Shown: positions 44,295 to 54,111 of the stretch, one piece after another
Numbering within the stretch: position 1 is the first letter of the stretch
Layout: every line of letters starts with the position of its first letter
Assembly (NCBI GenBank): GCA_036320915.1
Contig: JAXBDG010000005.1
Span: forward strand, 372,001 to 436,000
From: Linnemannia elongata
Lineage: Eukaryota > Mortierellomycota > Mortierellomycetes > Mortierellales > Mortierellaceae
Reading direction: 5' to 3'
Length of the DNA stretch: 64,000 nt
The notes under the pieces: model-generated
The model's input: only the letters and a program-made list of their open reading frames with translations
Told to the model about the DNA's origin: nothing
Database searches by the model: none
Position numbers and translations under genes: made by a program

Positions 44295-47200
44295 ATGATA
44301 CCTTTTGCTAAAAAGATGCAATTGTTAACGGTAATATCTACTCTTCATATCGACTCTGGTAGGACTCTTACCATGTCCGATCATCCTCTCGACCAATTGG
44401 ATCCCCAAACTACTAGCGGCGACAGCGCTAGTAACACCGTGCGCATCAGGAAGCGTAATAAGTTCCGTGAGCCCTGGGGTCCTTCAAAGTCAAAGTCTAA
44501 GATGGTCAAACTTATGACCTCGAACCAGTCGTTGCGCTCCCAACCTGCTTGTCAGCAGTTGATTCAACCTCCCTCCGTTGTCTCCCAAGCCAGCAACCAC
44601 CTGTCAGGCGAGAGGCAGTTCACTCCTTCCAGGACAGTGCAAGAGAAGGCACTATCAGTACCTCTTAACGAGGCACATGTCCTCGAGATGATCTTCGCTG
44701 AGGATGTCCCTAAGCTTACCATGAGGACTGAGCTGCCTCGAGTTCAGCAACGTATCAAGATGACACAGCAGTTGGTCTACTGCAACGCCTTGCTATTACG
44801 TCATACATCGTCCCCACCGAAGCCTGCTACAAGAAAAGCTGCAGAGAACGGCGTTCCCCTCGTTCTTCAGGAACCCACTTTCACCAAGACCGAGCTCGAC
44901 TGGATGGATACGACGATGAGGGATTCGATGGAAGCGGGTCGTTTGCGCTGGCTGGCAACTCGGGTGGTGGAACAATTTGTGGCCGATTCCAACAAGGACT
45001 CCGCTAAGATCGCCGAGATTGTCGCTTTGGGATCTGTCCTGGAGGAAGAGTGTTACCGCAAGCTACTCGCGAACTTTATCAAGGAGTTTGAAGATAATCG
45101 CATGCTGAATGTTGATATACTTCAGGGACTTGTCCAATTGGTACAGGATGCTTCGCCTGGCTATCTTGTCTCCGAAGACTTGATCAAGGTTCTTGGTATC
45201 CTCAGGGTCCGTCTAGAGGACAATCACCAGCAATCGACTGAGCACTCATACCATCTCACACTGGCTGTCTCCAGGATCCTCGATGTCATGGCGGATCACA
45301 AAGTAACGGATCTGGGTCATGTTCGCATGCAAGAATCGTTGTCGGATGTGTTGTCGGGGCTGAGAGGTAGCTCAGATCCCTATCTGCTTTACCAGGCCTG
45401 CTATGCCTTCCAGGCTCTCCAGTATGTGCTTGATGATGAGACTGCTCTTGAAGCTGTGTTCAGACATACGACTGGTGTGGCGGATGGATCGACCAAGGTC
45501 TCGGCCGTTATGAACGTGGATTTTATGTCTGCGCTGGAAGGTCTTGGCCAACTGCAGGAGGCGCTAGGCATGACGGCTGAGGTTAACGGGTCTGTGTATG
45601 AAGGGTTTTGTTTGCTGATGAAGAACGGTCGAGGAGTCTTTGACAGCTTGAAGGAAGCATTTGGATTTGGTCGAAGGCATCCATGGTATGCTGCTGTCAA
45701 GGTTGCCTATGCCTTTTCCCAGGGCGGCCGACTGAAGGAACTGAAGCAGTTGATATTTGAGGCCCCCTGCCGCCAAGACCATTTGTTTCAGTGGGGAATC
45801 TGCCAGCTGTTGGGTGAGATTGCTGTTGATCCTGCGTGGGCTGTCTCTGCTCGCCAACAATCCGTCTATCTCTTCGGTCATCTCTGCCAGCACGATCAAG
45901 ACTGGGGCCAAGATGAGAGCGTCAAGGTATGGATGCTCACCATCATCACCAAGCTGTGCGCCTCTTCTGACCAAGCCGTCAATGAGGGCGTCAGTAAGAC
46001 AGCATGTTCTGTGCTGCAGGATCTGACAGTGGACCAAGGTGCCTTGATCAACCACCCTTACCCACTGAAGGCCCGTCTCCCCTTGCCTTCCGCATCTCCA
46101 CTCCTTGCCAAGGTCCAAAACATCCAGTCCATAGAGTACGACCTGCACAAGTTCCGGTTGCTGAGATTAGAGGAGGCCAAACTGCCGGTCTACATCTCTC
46201 CTATGGCCAAGGCCAACCTTCAGTCCCTCGACGACGACATTTTTCCACTCAAGGAAAACGTCCAAGAGTTCCTGGCTAGTGACCGACGAGTCATGCTGAT
46301 CTTGGGTGACTCTGGAGCAGGCAAGTCGACCTTCAACAAGCACCTCGAGTCTGACCTCCTGCACACATACACCTGCGGTGGCCCTATCCCATTGTTCATC
46401 AATTTGCCTGCAATCCGCGAACCTGGCTGCGACATGATCGAGAAGCTGCTAAAGCCTTACAACTTCAACGACAAACAGATCCGTGAGCTCAAACTTCACC
46501 GCCAGTTCATTCTCATCTGTGATGGATACGACGAAAGCCAAATCACCGTCAACCTGCACACAGCCAACTTCTTCAACAGGCCTGGTCAATGGAAGGTCAA
46601 GATGGTGATCTCCTGCAGGACTCAATTCCTAGGTCAAGACTACCGCAGCCGCTTCATCCCTGACGGCACTAGCCACTACACCCGTCAGGCTACTGACCTC
46701 TTCCAGGAGGCTGTGATCGCGCCTTTCTCCAAGGAGCAGATCGAAGACTATGTCGAACAGTACGTCCCCCTCGAGCCGCGGACCTGGACTACCAAGGACT
46801 ACATGGACAAACTGTCCACCATTCCCAACCTCATGGATCTTGTCAAGAACCCTTTCCTTCTGTCACTGTCGTTAGAGGCCTTGCCAGGAGTGACCGAGGG
46901 CCAGCAAGATCTCTCAGCCATCAAGATCACGCGTGTTCAGTTGTATGACACGTTTGTGAGGCATTGGCTCGCAGTCAACAGCCGACGGCTCCAACGAAAC
47001 GTCTTGACCAGGGAGGATCGAGATATACTGGGCCAACTGTTGGAGGCAGGGTTTATTTCGATGGGTGTTGACTATGCTGTCAGGCTGGCTTCAGCGATGT
47101 TTGAGCATCAGGATGGAAACCCGGTGGTCCAGTATGTTCACGTCAAGGACAAAAATACGTGGAGAGCTGAATTTTTTGGGCCTGACCCTGAGGCCCGAAT

Positions 47201-49810
47201 GCTGCGAGAATCGAGTCCGCTTAAGCGCACTGGGAGCCAGTTTCGATTCCTCCATCGATCAATGCTCGAGTACTTTCTTTCATGTGCTGTTTTCGATCCA
47301 AGCAGTCATGTCGTTGATGAATTCAGTTCGCAATCCGTTCTTGACCCAACTTCTGCCAAGCCCCTCTCTGCCGCTGGACCCTTGTTCAAGCGCAGCCTCC
47401 TCACCGAACCTTCAGTCATCCGGTTCCTGAGCGAGCGAGTCAAACAGCACCCCAATTTCAAGAAGCAGCTCCTAGCCGTCATCGAGCAGTCTAAGACCGA
47501 TACCACTGCTACCACCGCCGCCGCCAACGCCATCACCATCCTTGTCCGAGCAGGTGTTCGATTCAACAGCGCTGACTTTCGAGGCATCCGGATCCCAGGA
47601 GCAGATCTCTCCGACGGCCAGTTTGACTATGCCCAGTTTCAAGGCGCCGATTTGAGGAATGTTAATTTAGCGAGGAGTTGGTTGAGGCAGGCTGATTTCG
47701 GCAATGCACAGATGGATGGTGTTCAGTTCGAGGAACTCCCATATTTGAAAGAGTACTCCTCAGTCAATGCCATCACCTTTTCACCTGATGGAAAGCTGTT
47801 TGCAGTCGCCCTGCGTGATGGAAGCCTTATTACCTACAACACTGCGACATGGGCTCGAGTCCGTCAACACAAAGAACCAAGTGAGCTATTGAGTATCGCC
47901 TTTTCACCCAACAACAGACACCTTGCGTTCGGGAGCAAAGACAATACCTGTCGATTATGGGATACTGTTAGTGGCGAGACTTTGTTGGTCATGGAGGGTC
48001 ACTCAGATGAGGTGAACTCTGTGGCATTTTCACCCTGTGGCAAGCAAATCGCGTCGGCCAGCCGGGAAAGAACGATACAGTTGTGGAGCACGGAGACAGG
48101 AAAGCGCGTGTTTGTCTTGAACGGCCATGAAGGTATGGTTATGAGCGTCGCTTATTCAGCCGACGGAAAGAGCCTTGTCTCAAGTTGCGGCAAAGGGACG
48201 ATTCGAGTGTGGGATCCGGAGACAGGAGCACCAGAGGCTGATTGGGTTATCTCCTCTTCTGGCGCGAAGCGCATGGCCCTTTCTGCAAACGGACGGCGGT
48301 TCGCCCTCATGGTTGGTGCGATGAGTTACCAGATTGACTTGGTGGATTCAATCACCGGAGAGACAGGTCTGATTCTCGATGACGGTGTCGATTGGCTATC
48401 AGATATTGCATTCTCTCCAACTAACGAGTTGATCGTCTCATCGAGTGGGGACAACACCGTCCGACTGTGGGACTCGTCGGATGGACAACTCATCTCTAGG
48501 TTGTCGGGCCATGGCTGCGCGGTTACCACCTGTACTTTTTCCCCCGACGGCCTACAGATTGCATCAGGCGATGTATCCGGGATTATACGACTTTGGAACG
48601 TGGATGCCAACCGTTCTAGTTCCAACCTACAAAAAATTGCCGCCGCGGTTCGAACTGTGGCATACTCTCCTGACGGCCTGTTTATAATCTCTGATCCCAT
48701 TGACGGCACCATTCAACGCTGGGACTCTTCCAAAGGAGTTTCCAGATCCATTCCATTACCGCCAGAATCCGATGTCTACTCTGTCGCGCTTTCACCTGAC
48801 GGCCATTGGTTAGCGAGCGGTAACTTCCACGGGGATATTGAGCTGTTGAATGTCCAAACCGATGTTGTTGAGCGCGAATTCTTTGGTCCCCAATGCCCAA
48901 TTGTTGATATGAGTTTCTCGCCCTGTGGTCGGTGGTTGGCATCATGCAGCCATATTGGAGTTATACGGCTCTGGGATCTTGGTAGTACCGATGGTCAATG
49001 TCAAGTGGTGAGTGAGAAGGTCGACCAGTTCGACGAGAAAGGATACGTGGAGTTCTCCCCCAATGGAGACCAGATTGCAGTTGGATTGCTATCGTGCGCA
49101 AACCCATCTAGACTTCGTCTTGTCGATCCAAAAGCTACCGACCCTCGTCAACCTCTGAAGGAAATGTGTCTACTACACACGCTAAACTCAATGGACTACT
49201 CACCAGATGGCCGGCGACTTGTGCTCGGTACCGGTGCCAGTTCGGTCTTGATCTGGGACCTTCAGTCGGACGAGCCTAATGTCAAACTGGAAGGACACAC
49301 TGGCGCGGTGATGTGCGCCGCCTACTCTTCTTGTGGCAAGTGGATCCTCTCTGGCAGTCGTGATAAGACGGCACGACTCTGGTCGAGCGAGGTAGACAGT
49401 TGGTCCTGCGTTGCTGTTGTTAGTGGGTTTTTGATGGCCGTGAGAAGCGTTGCATGGAATCCGGTGGTGCCGGTGGAGTTTGTTACAGGTTCCGATGATG
49501 GGTCTGTTCGCGTCTGGCGGATGTCGAGTGCCGAGGCAGGAGAGGTGTCGATTCGTATGCACTGGGGCTCTCAAATTGGGCAGCTAAGCGCCGCGGATCT
49601 GACAGTCAAGGGAGCTATTGGTCTCAGTTCGATCTACCGCAAATTGTTGGTCCAGCGCGGGGCCATTGATGATTCCCTGTTGCCGGAGGGAGATGAAGCA
49701 TAAGAAGGGAAGGGCGAGTAGTGTTGTTATTCTGCGACGTTTCAAAGAATGGAGATGTCGAGAACGGATACCTATATGTCTTAACAACTCAATACAATAT
49801 TTTTTTAACA
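43010..49810 (+). repeat. Right arm of the large inverted duplication (NACHT-WD40 gene 2 with flanks)
   Basis: Aligns with 31155-36080 in opposite orientation; longer mainly because it keeps about 1.6 kb that the left arm lacks inside the coding region (44480-46080). Spacer between arms is about 7 kb. Ends estimated by eye. Confidence 0.75.
44295..49703 (+). CDS. ARM-like-NACHT-pentapeptide-WD40 protein 2 (NLR-like)
   Basis: Intronless, up to 1802 residues; alternative start M-S-D-H-P-L-D-Q-L at 44373. Residues about 120-595 are a long all-helical region that looks like ARM/HEAT-type repeats (for example V-L-E-M-I-F, Y-R-K-L-L-A-N-F-I-K-E-F, L-Y-Q-A-C-Y-A-F-Q-A-L-Q, V-K-V-A-Y-A-F-S-Q-G). NACHT: Walker A LGDSGAGKST (about 668-677), Walker B FILICDGYDE (about 736-745), sensor V-I-S-C-R-T-Q. 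Winged/helical segment with R-S-M-L-E-Y-F. Pentapeptide-like repeats about 1088-1142 (F-R-G-I-R-I-P-G-A-D-L). Then 14 WD40 repeats to about 1755, probably two propellers. Such STAND ATPases act as switches: the WD40 end senses, ATP-driven oligomerisation signals through the N-terminus. No HET, lipase or other known effector domain is visible. Stop lies eight codons earlier than in the paralogue. Confidence 0.9.
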   Translation: MIPFAKKMQLLTVISTLHIDSGRTLTMSDHPLDQLDPQTTSGDSASNTVRIRKRNKFREPWGPSKSKSKMVKLMTSNQSLRSQPACQQLIQPPSVVSQASNHLSGERQFTPSRTVQEKALSVPLNEAHVLEMIFAEDVPKLTMRTELPRVQQRIKMTQQLVYCNALLLRHTSSPPKPATRKAAENGVPLVLQEPTFTKTELDWMDTTMRDSMEAGRLRWLATRVVEQFVADSNKDSAKIAEIVALGSVLEEECYRKLLANFIKEFEDNRMLNVDILQGLVQLVQDASPGYLVSEDLIKVLGILRVRLEDNHQQSTEHSYHLTLAVSRILDVMADHKVTDLGHVRMQESLSDVLSGLRGSSDPYLLYQACYAFQALQYVLDDETALEAVFRHTTGVADGSTKVSAVMNVDFMSALEGLGQLQEALGMTAEVNGSVYEGFCLLMKNGRGVFDSLKEAFGFGRRHPWYAAVKVAYAFSQGGRLKELKQLIFEAPCRQDHLFQWGICQLLGEIAVDPAWAVSARQQSVYLFGHLCQHDQDWGQDESVKVWMLTIITKLCASSDQAVNEGVSKTACSVLQDLTVDQGALINHPYPLKARLPLPSASPLLAKVQNIQSIEYDLHKFRLLRLEEAKLPVYISPMAKANLQSLDDDIFPLKENVQEFLASDRRVMLILGDSGAGKSTFNKHLESDLLHTYTCGGPIPLFINLPAIREPGCDMIEKLLKPYNFNDKQIRELKLHRQFILICDGYDESQITVNLHTANFFNRPGQWKVKMVISCRTQFLGQDYRSRFIPDGTSHYTRQATDLFQEAVIAPFSKEQIEDYVEQYVPLEPRTWTTKDYMDKLSTIPNLMDLVKNPFLLSLSLEALPGVTEGQQDLSAIKITRVQLYDTFVRHWLAVNSRRLQRNVLTREDRDILGQLLEAGFISMGVDYAVRLASAMFEHQDGNPVVQYVHVKDKNTWRAEFFGPDPEARMLRESSPLKRTGSQFRFLHRSMLEYFLSCAVFDPSSHVVDEFSSQSVLDPTSAKPLSAAGPLFKRSLLTEPSVIRFLSERVKQHPNFKKQLLAVIEQSKTDTTATTAAANAITILVRAGVRFNSADFRGIRIPGADLSDGQFDYAQFQGADLRNVNLARSWLRQADFGNAQMDGVQFEELPYLKEYSSVNAITFSPDGKLFAVALRDGSLITYNTATWARVRQHKEPSELLSIAFSPNNRHLAFGSKDNTCRLWDTVSGETLLVMEGHSDEVNSVAFSPCGKQIASASRERTIQLWSTETGKRVFVLNGHEGMVMSVAYSADGKSLVSSCGKGTIRVWDPETGAPEADWVISSSGAKRMALSANGRRFALMVGAMSYQIDLVDSITGETGLILDDGVDWLSDIAFSPTNELIVSSSGDNTVRLWDSSDGQLISRLSGHGCAVTTCTFSPDGLQIASGDVSGIIRLWNVDANRSSSNLQKIAAAVRTVAYSPDGLFIISDPIDGTIQRWDSSKGVSRSIPLPPESDVYSVALSPDGHWLASGNFHGDIELLNVQTDVVEREFFGPQCPIVDMSFSPCGRWLASCSHIGVIRLWDLGSTDGQCQVVSEKVDQFDEKGYVEFSPNGDQIAVGLLSCANPSRLRLVDPKATDPRQPLKEMCLLHTLNSMDYSPDGRRLVLGTGASSVLIWDLQSDEPNVKLEGHTGAVMCAAYSSCGKWILSGSRDKTARLWSSEVDSWSCVAVVSGFLMAVRSVAWNPVVPVEFVTGSDDGSVRVWRMSSAEAGEVSIRMHWGSQIGQLSAADLTVKGAIGLSSIYRKLLVQRGAIDDSLLPEGDEA

Positions 49811-50137
49811 CTTAGTTTTTTTTAAGATGCAAGGCTCCTCTTTTATGTGCGCTCTATTTTCTCTTCTCTCATTATCGACCATGCACAGTCTGCAGTGCAA
49901 ATTTTCGTTGCTCTTTTCGTTCCCCATCAATGGCGTTAATTAATCTCCACCTTTTTTCCCCCTGAGCCAGGATCACCTGAATTTCCCATGCCTTTTTTTG
50001 TTGTGTCGGTAATGAGGTGTTTTAGTTCTTAAGCCGGCAGCTTGTCGTTCAGATAATAGGACCGCGAGGACGACGCTCGGAGAAACAGTATTACCATCTA
50101 TGAGGAACGCAAAGGGCAGCGTGAGCTGATAAAAAGG
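49704..50137. other. 3' flank of NACHT-WD40 gene 2
   Basis: The first about 105 bases match the 3' flank of gene 1. The rest is unremarkable; no gene is seen. Confidence 0.6.
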
Positions 50138-50350
50138 AAGCCTGGAATTTCTAGATCCAATTCCATAGCGAACGGGGTTTCTTGCTCCGCGATCCAGAAC
50201 TGTTTAGCGGCAGCCGGTACGCAACACGGCGCCAGGGATGAGAACTTGTGACGAGTATTAAATTGAACATTAATTAAATAACAGAACGCAGCTAGGACCA
50301 AGATAGCTAATATCCCTACCTGTTTTATTATCGCTAGACACCTTGCTGCC
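50138..50350 (+). pseudogene. Detached 3' end of an F-box/LRR D-like gene
   Basis: About 100 bases match the last codons of gene D (E-R-G-F-L-L-R-D-P-E-L-F-S-G-S-R against E-Q-F-F-L-L-R-D-P-E-V-F-S-G-G-R), then the shared stop context GCGCCAGGGATGAGA, and then similarity continues into the 3' flank (TTGTGAxGAGT, GACACCTTGC) to about 50350. The rest of the gene is absent, so this is a fragment carried here by duplication or recombination, not a gene. Confidence 0.8.
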
Positions 50351-50620
50351 AACCTTGGACCCCGCAGATCCCAGGAATTGATCACTGGCGGGCCGTACGA
50401 TCTCTCTTTCAAGATCTTCCATCGCCCTTGACCTTTGCAGTCTCCTTCTTGTCCTTCCTTACCTAATACTTCAGACTTCAGATTACCATAGCAGAAATTA
50501 CACACAACAACAAAAATGAACACAGAATGAATCCACATATTTTGTTCTAATGCTATGGCGAAATGTCTATTGTCATGTCTTTTTTTTTTTTTTATATCTT
50601 CCGTGTAAGCGAAAGAGTGT
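50351..50620. other. 3' flank between the F-box fragment and the ASCC2-like gene
   Basis: 270 bases downstream of the minus-strand ASCC2-like gene, containing a T14-16 run (about 50579-50593). No gene seen. Confidence 0.6.
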
Positions 50621-53600
50621 CTATGGGTTCATGGTAGCCATCTTCTTGGCATGCGCATTACGACGGTTGTGATTAGCCTTGGATGACTTTTGACGCTCAT
50701 TCTTGGCCCTATCCCGTTCTGATGGCGCAGTCTTTGGTGCTTGTGTCTGCTGCTTCTGCTGTTGCTGTTGAGGCTGCTGTGGTGATGATCCAGACTGCTG
50801 CTGCTTAGGCTGCTGAGGCTTCTTGGGTCCGTTCGATGGCTTGCCACCACCGCCACCTCCTTGTTGCTGCTTCTGCTGCTGCTGCTGCTGCTGTTGTTGT
50901 TGACGGGGTTGTGGGCTGGAGGATGCATTACGATCGACAAATGGCAAACGGCCTCCACGCCGCTTGTCCACTGGATCGGCGCTCTCCAATTCTGTCTGCT
51001 GTCCGCTGAACTCGTACTTTTGAGCAATCGCCTCCCTCCTTGGCTATTATCGACAATTCGCAATATAATAGGAAAAATGGTCAACGATTGGGGAGGACAA
51101 AAGAAATTCCTTGAAACATATTATCATCGTCTCATAAACAACGACAGGGAGTTGGAGAAGGTGACTTACGTTGCGACCGAACATGATAGCCCATCCTTCA
51201 AGTTGTTCATCGCTCATCTTGGTCAAGTTGCGGAGCTCTTGTCTCTTCTTGGAACGACGAGCCTCTCCATTGCGGTTGAAAACGTCCTTGTTGCTTGTGT
51301 ACATGTTGATCAACACCTCTTCATGCGCAATTGAAGGATCCGTATGCTATAGCGATAGTATGAAATAGGAAACAGGTTAGTAATTATTCAAAAGGGGAGT
51401 AGAATCGTCATAAATACACGCAATGTAACATGGCAGTGAACTTGCCAGTTGCTGAGGCTGAGTGTTGTTGCCTTCATCCTCGTTGACGGCATCAACCAAC
51501 TTAAAGCTGGTCTCGGTGTTGTTAGTGAGACCCATAGAGTCGTACGTGTCGTCGTATTCGTCGTCATACATGCTCTCGACAGCCTTCATGATTGCGCTCT
51601 TGTGCTGTGTCACAAACTCCTTGTCATCCAGCACCACCTCCACATCCTTGGGACTATTAAAAAAAAAAAAAAAAAAGACACATCGGTTTAGTATGGTTAA
51701 CATAACAAGTAAACGCAGTAGCAACATAAAAGGTCTAATATAGATACAAATGCTAGCGTACCCCCTCTTGCCACGGGAAATCTTGGTCTTGTCGACTTGG
51801 TTTCCTGAGAACATGTCAAACTCGTCTCCGTCAAAGATGTTGCGACGAGTAGACAGAACATCCTGCTCTTCCACGTTCTCGTGAACTTGGACAAGTGCCA
51901 TCGAGTCAGGGGTAGTCTGCTGAGGCGCTCTATATTATTTCAGCAGTAAATCGGATACTGGTCAGTAATCAAACGTCAAAGTGAAAAATCCTCCTAGAAG
52001 CAAAAATAAGGAGCGATGTTGTACCTGACAGCGGAGCGATCCATGGTAGCGAGATCACTGGGAAGGTCCTCCTCTAAGAGGTGCATGGTCACAGACTCGG
52101 GATCATCCTTGAAGGTGATAAGGCATGCCTCCAAAAAACCGTCGCCAAGGTCCGGAAACAAGTCTTGCAACTGCGAAATAAGTAGCGTCCGCTTGATATA
52201 GTCTTCTTCCTGCGCGGCATTCCTTGCAGGAAGTGGCGGAGGAGTTGCCATACGCGATCCAGTGTGAATGGTCGATCCTGACCGGTTTTTCTCTTCGTTG
52301 ATGTATAAGTGTGACATGGCCCTGGCCATCTTCTCCGACTTTCGCATGTTGTGCTCGTCCAAAAAGGTCATCGTTGCTGGATTGAAACTCAGCAGGTTCC
52401 GCAGTTTCTCGACCCAGAAAGCGATCCGGTCGTTCTCTCCATGGAAAACGTCCGTGATCCACATCGACAACTTTTCCGACAGACTGAGTTGAATCTCCAG
52501 ATCCAGAATGATGGGCGCGTCAAACATCGGCACCATGTCTTCCTGCAAGGGCGACTGTTCATCCAGATCAGCGATCAATCCGCAGATGGTGTCGGTCAAG
52601 GCTGCCATTGAATCCTCGTCGTCCCCGTCGTCGCCCACAGTTCGCTGGTGATCCTTGACAATGCCCTCGAGAATGTTGCTGACAATCGACAGCATCCTTA
52701 ACCGTAAAAAGTTCAAAACAGCCTGGGACTTGAACTCGCCTCCGGTGGTACTCTCGATCAGGACCTTGGTAAGAATGGGCAGGGTATAGTTGTAGCAGCC
52801 AAAGAGACACTGCATAAAGGCGGCGTGTTGGTGGAGCTCCGTCGCTAACGTTGGGCTCACAGCCGAGATGGAGTCGAGGGCATAGGCGACGTTGGCAAGA
52901 GCACTTGCGTACTGGAAGGCCTCTGTCCTCTTTTCCTCATCCTGTTCCGGCGTGCTTGGCTCAGGTGATGCTGATACAGCAGGAGAGACGCTCTTGCCCT
53001 TACCCTTTCCTTTGCCTGCTCCAGAACCTCCAGATCCACCGGTGATGCCCTTTTCAAACTTTTTCTGGACACGGCGAATAATCTGAACGACGGTGCCGGT
53101 GGAGGTTCGAAAGTCGCTGATCAGGCTGGGGGTGTTTTGCAGAAAGGTGCTGACCATCTTGGAGACACCCTCGGGATCGGAACTGCCATAGATACCGGCC
53201 AAATCCATGAGAACCGACGTCGAGACGAGCCCAGTGTCCAGCAGTGCCGATCCAGCATCCTCGAATCCCAGAGAGGCAATGGGTTCGGTTTCGTTGATGA
53301 GTGTAGCGACCTGGTGGTCGGTCATGGATTCGGCTATCCGGTAATAGATCATGAAGACCCTGCGCACGACCTCCTCGAGCTCCATGATCCAGATATCGCC
53401 CTTGTTGCCACGGAAGGCGGCGTACTCGCCAAGGAAGGAGTTGAGGAAGCGGGAGAGGGACTGGTTCTGGAGGAGCTCTGTCCAGAAAGCCTTAGTGTTG
53501 TGCTTGAGGATACGGGAGAGGCTCTCGTTCCAGTCGTCGACGGCGACGGAGAAGTCCATCTCAGAGATGGTGGGGTCTGTCACTGGGGTGACGAAGGGTA

Positions 53601-53625
53601 GAATGTCAACAGGCGTGAGAGACAT
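50621..53625 (-). CDS. ASCC2-like (yeast Cue3/Rqt3-type) ribosome quality control trigger subunit
   Basis: ASCC2/Cue3 is the ubiquitin-binding subunit of the complex that splits collided, ubiquitinated ribosomes in the cytosol, and in animals also of alkylation-damage signalling. Five exons on the minus strand (53625-52025, 51929-51762, 51653-51446, 51346-51170, 51043-50621) join in frame to 858 residues. A large helical N-terminal domain (1-460) is interrupted by a Gly/Lys/Ser-Pro low-complexity segment. A CUE domain lies at about 478-520 (I-S-Q-L-Q-D-L-F-P-D-L-G-D-G-F-L-E, ending V-T-M-H-L-L-E-E). Next comes the family motif S-T-R-R-N-I-F-D-G-D-E-F-D. The C-terminus has a CTG/CAG-coded poly-Gln (about 50860-50905) and a basic K-A-N-H-N-R-R-N segment. 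The third intron (51347-51445) has a GC donor. Divergent from TAF13 with a 486-base gap. Confidence 0.9.
51347..51445 (-). other. GC-AG intron in the ASCC2-like gene
   Basis: Donor reads CTG|GCAAGT and acceptor TATAG|CAT on the minus strand. Using this GC donor joins Q-P-Q-Q-L to H-T-D-P-S-I-A-H-E-E in frame; no nearby GT donor keeps the frame. The GCAAGT hexamer is the usual context of GC-AG introns. Confidence 0.75.
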
Positions 53626-54111
53626 CGCGCTTCTTTGCTTTTCCTGTTTGTTGGTTGTTGAAGGATTGGTTGTAGGGTGAGTGTTGGTAGATTAGATGTA
53701 GGTCGCGGGCAGAGAGAGAGAGGAAAGAGGAGTAACGAAGAGTGATGAAGAAAGAAGAAAGAAGAGAAAAAGAGTAGGCAGCAGAAGCAAAGAAAAAGGA
53801 GGCAGAGGTATGTTTGTGTCCGTTTCACTTCCCCCGCGTCCATTCACTCCTTCTCTCTGTTCTGCTTCTGCGGCGTAGTGTTTGCTCCAATGGGCTCCAG
53901 TGCGGTCTCGCAGGGAAAACCGCAGTTTTTCTGTGGCTTAGATCTTCCCTGGCCACTATATATTCAAATTTCGCCTTTCTCTTCCTTGCCGCAACAACCA
54001 GCTTCCCCAGAAGACACGAAGAAAGGGACAACGACAATTACCCAAAGAACACTCTGGGAAAACACGCACAGACAAGGCAGGCTTTGGGGACAAAGAGACA
54101 GCATAAACAGC
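53626..54111. promoter_or_regulatory. Shared divergent promoter, ASCC2-like and TAF13
   Basis: 486 bases between the two divergent starts. It includes purine-rich sequence (53715-53805) and a TATATA element at about 53956-53961 on the TAF13 side. No other gene is seen. Confidence 0.5.

Noticed and set aside
45564..46148. Antisense frame of about 194 codons inside NACHT-WD40 gene 2
   Set aside because: Shadow of the ARM-like coding region, which has strong sense coding features.
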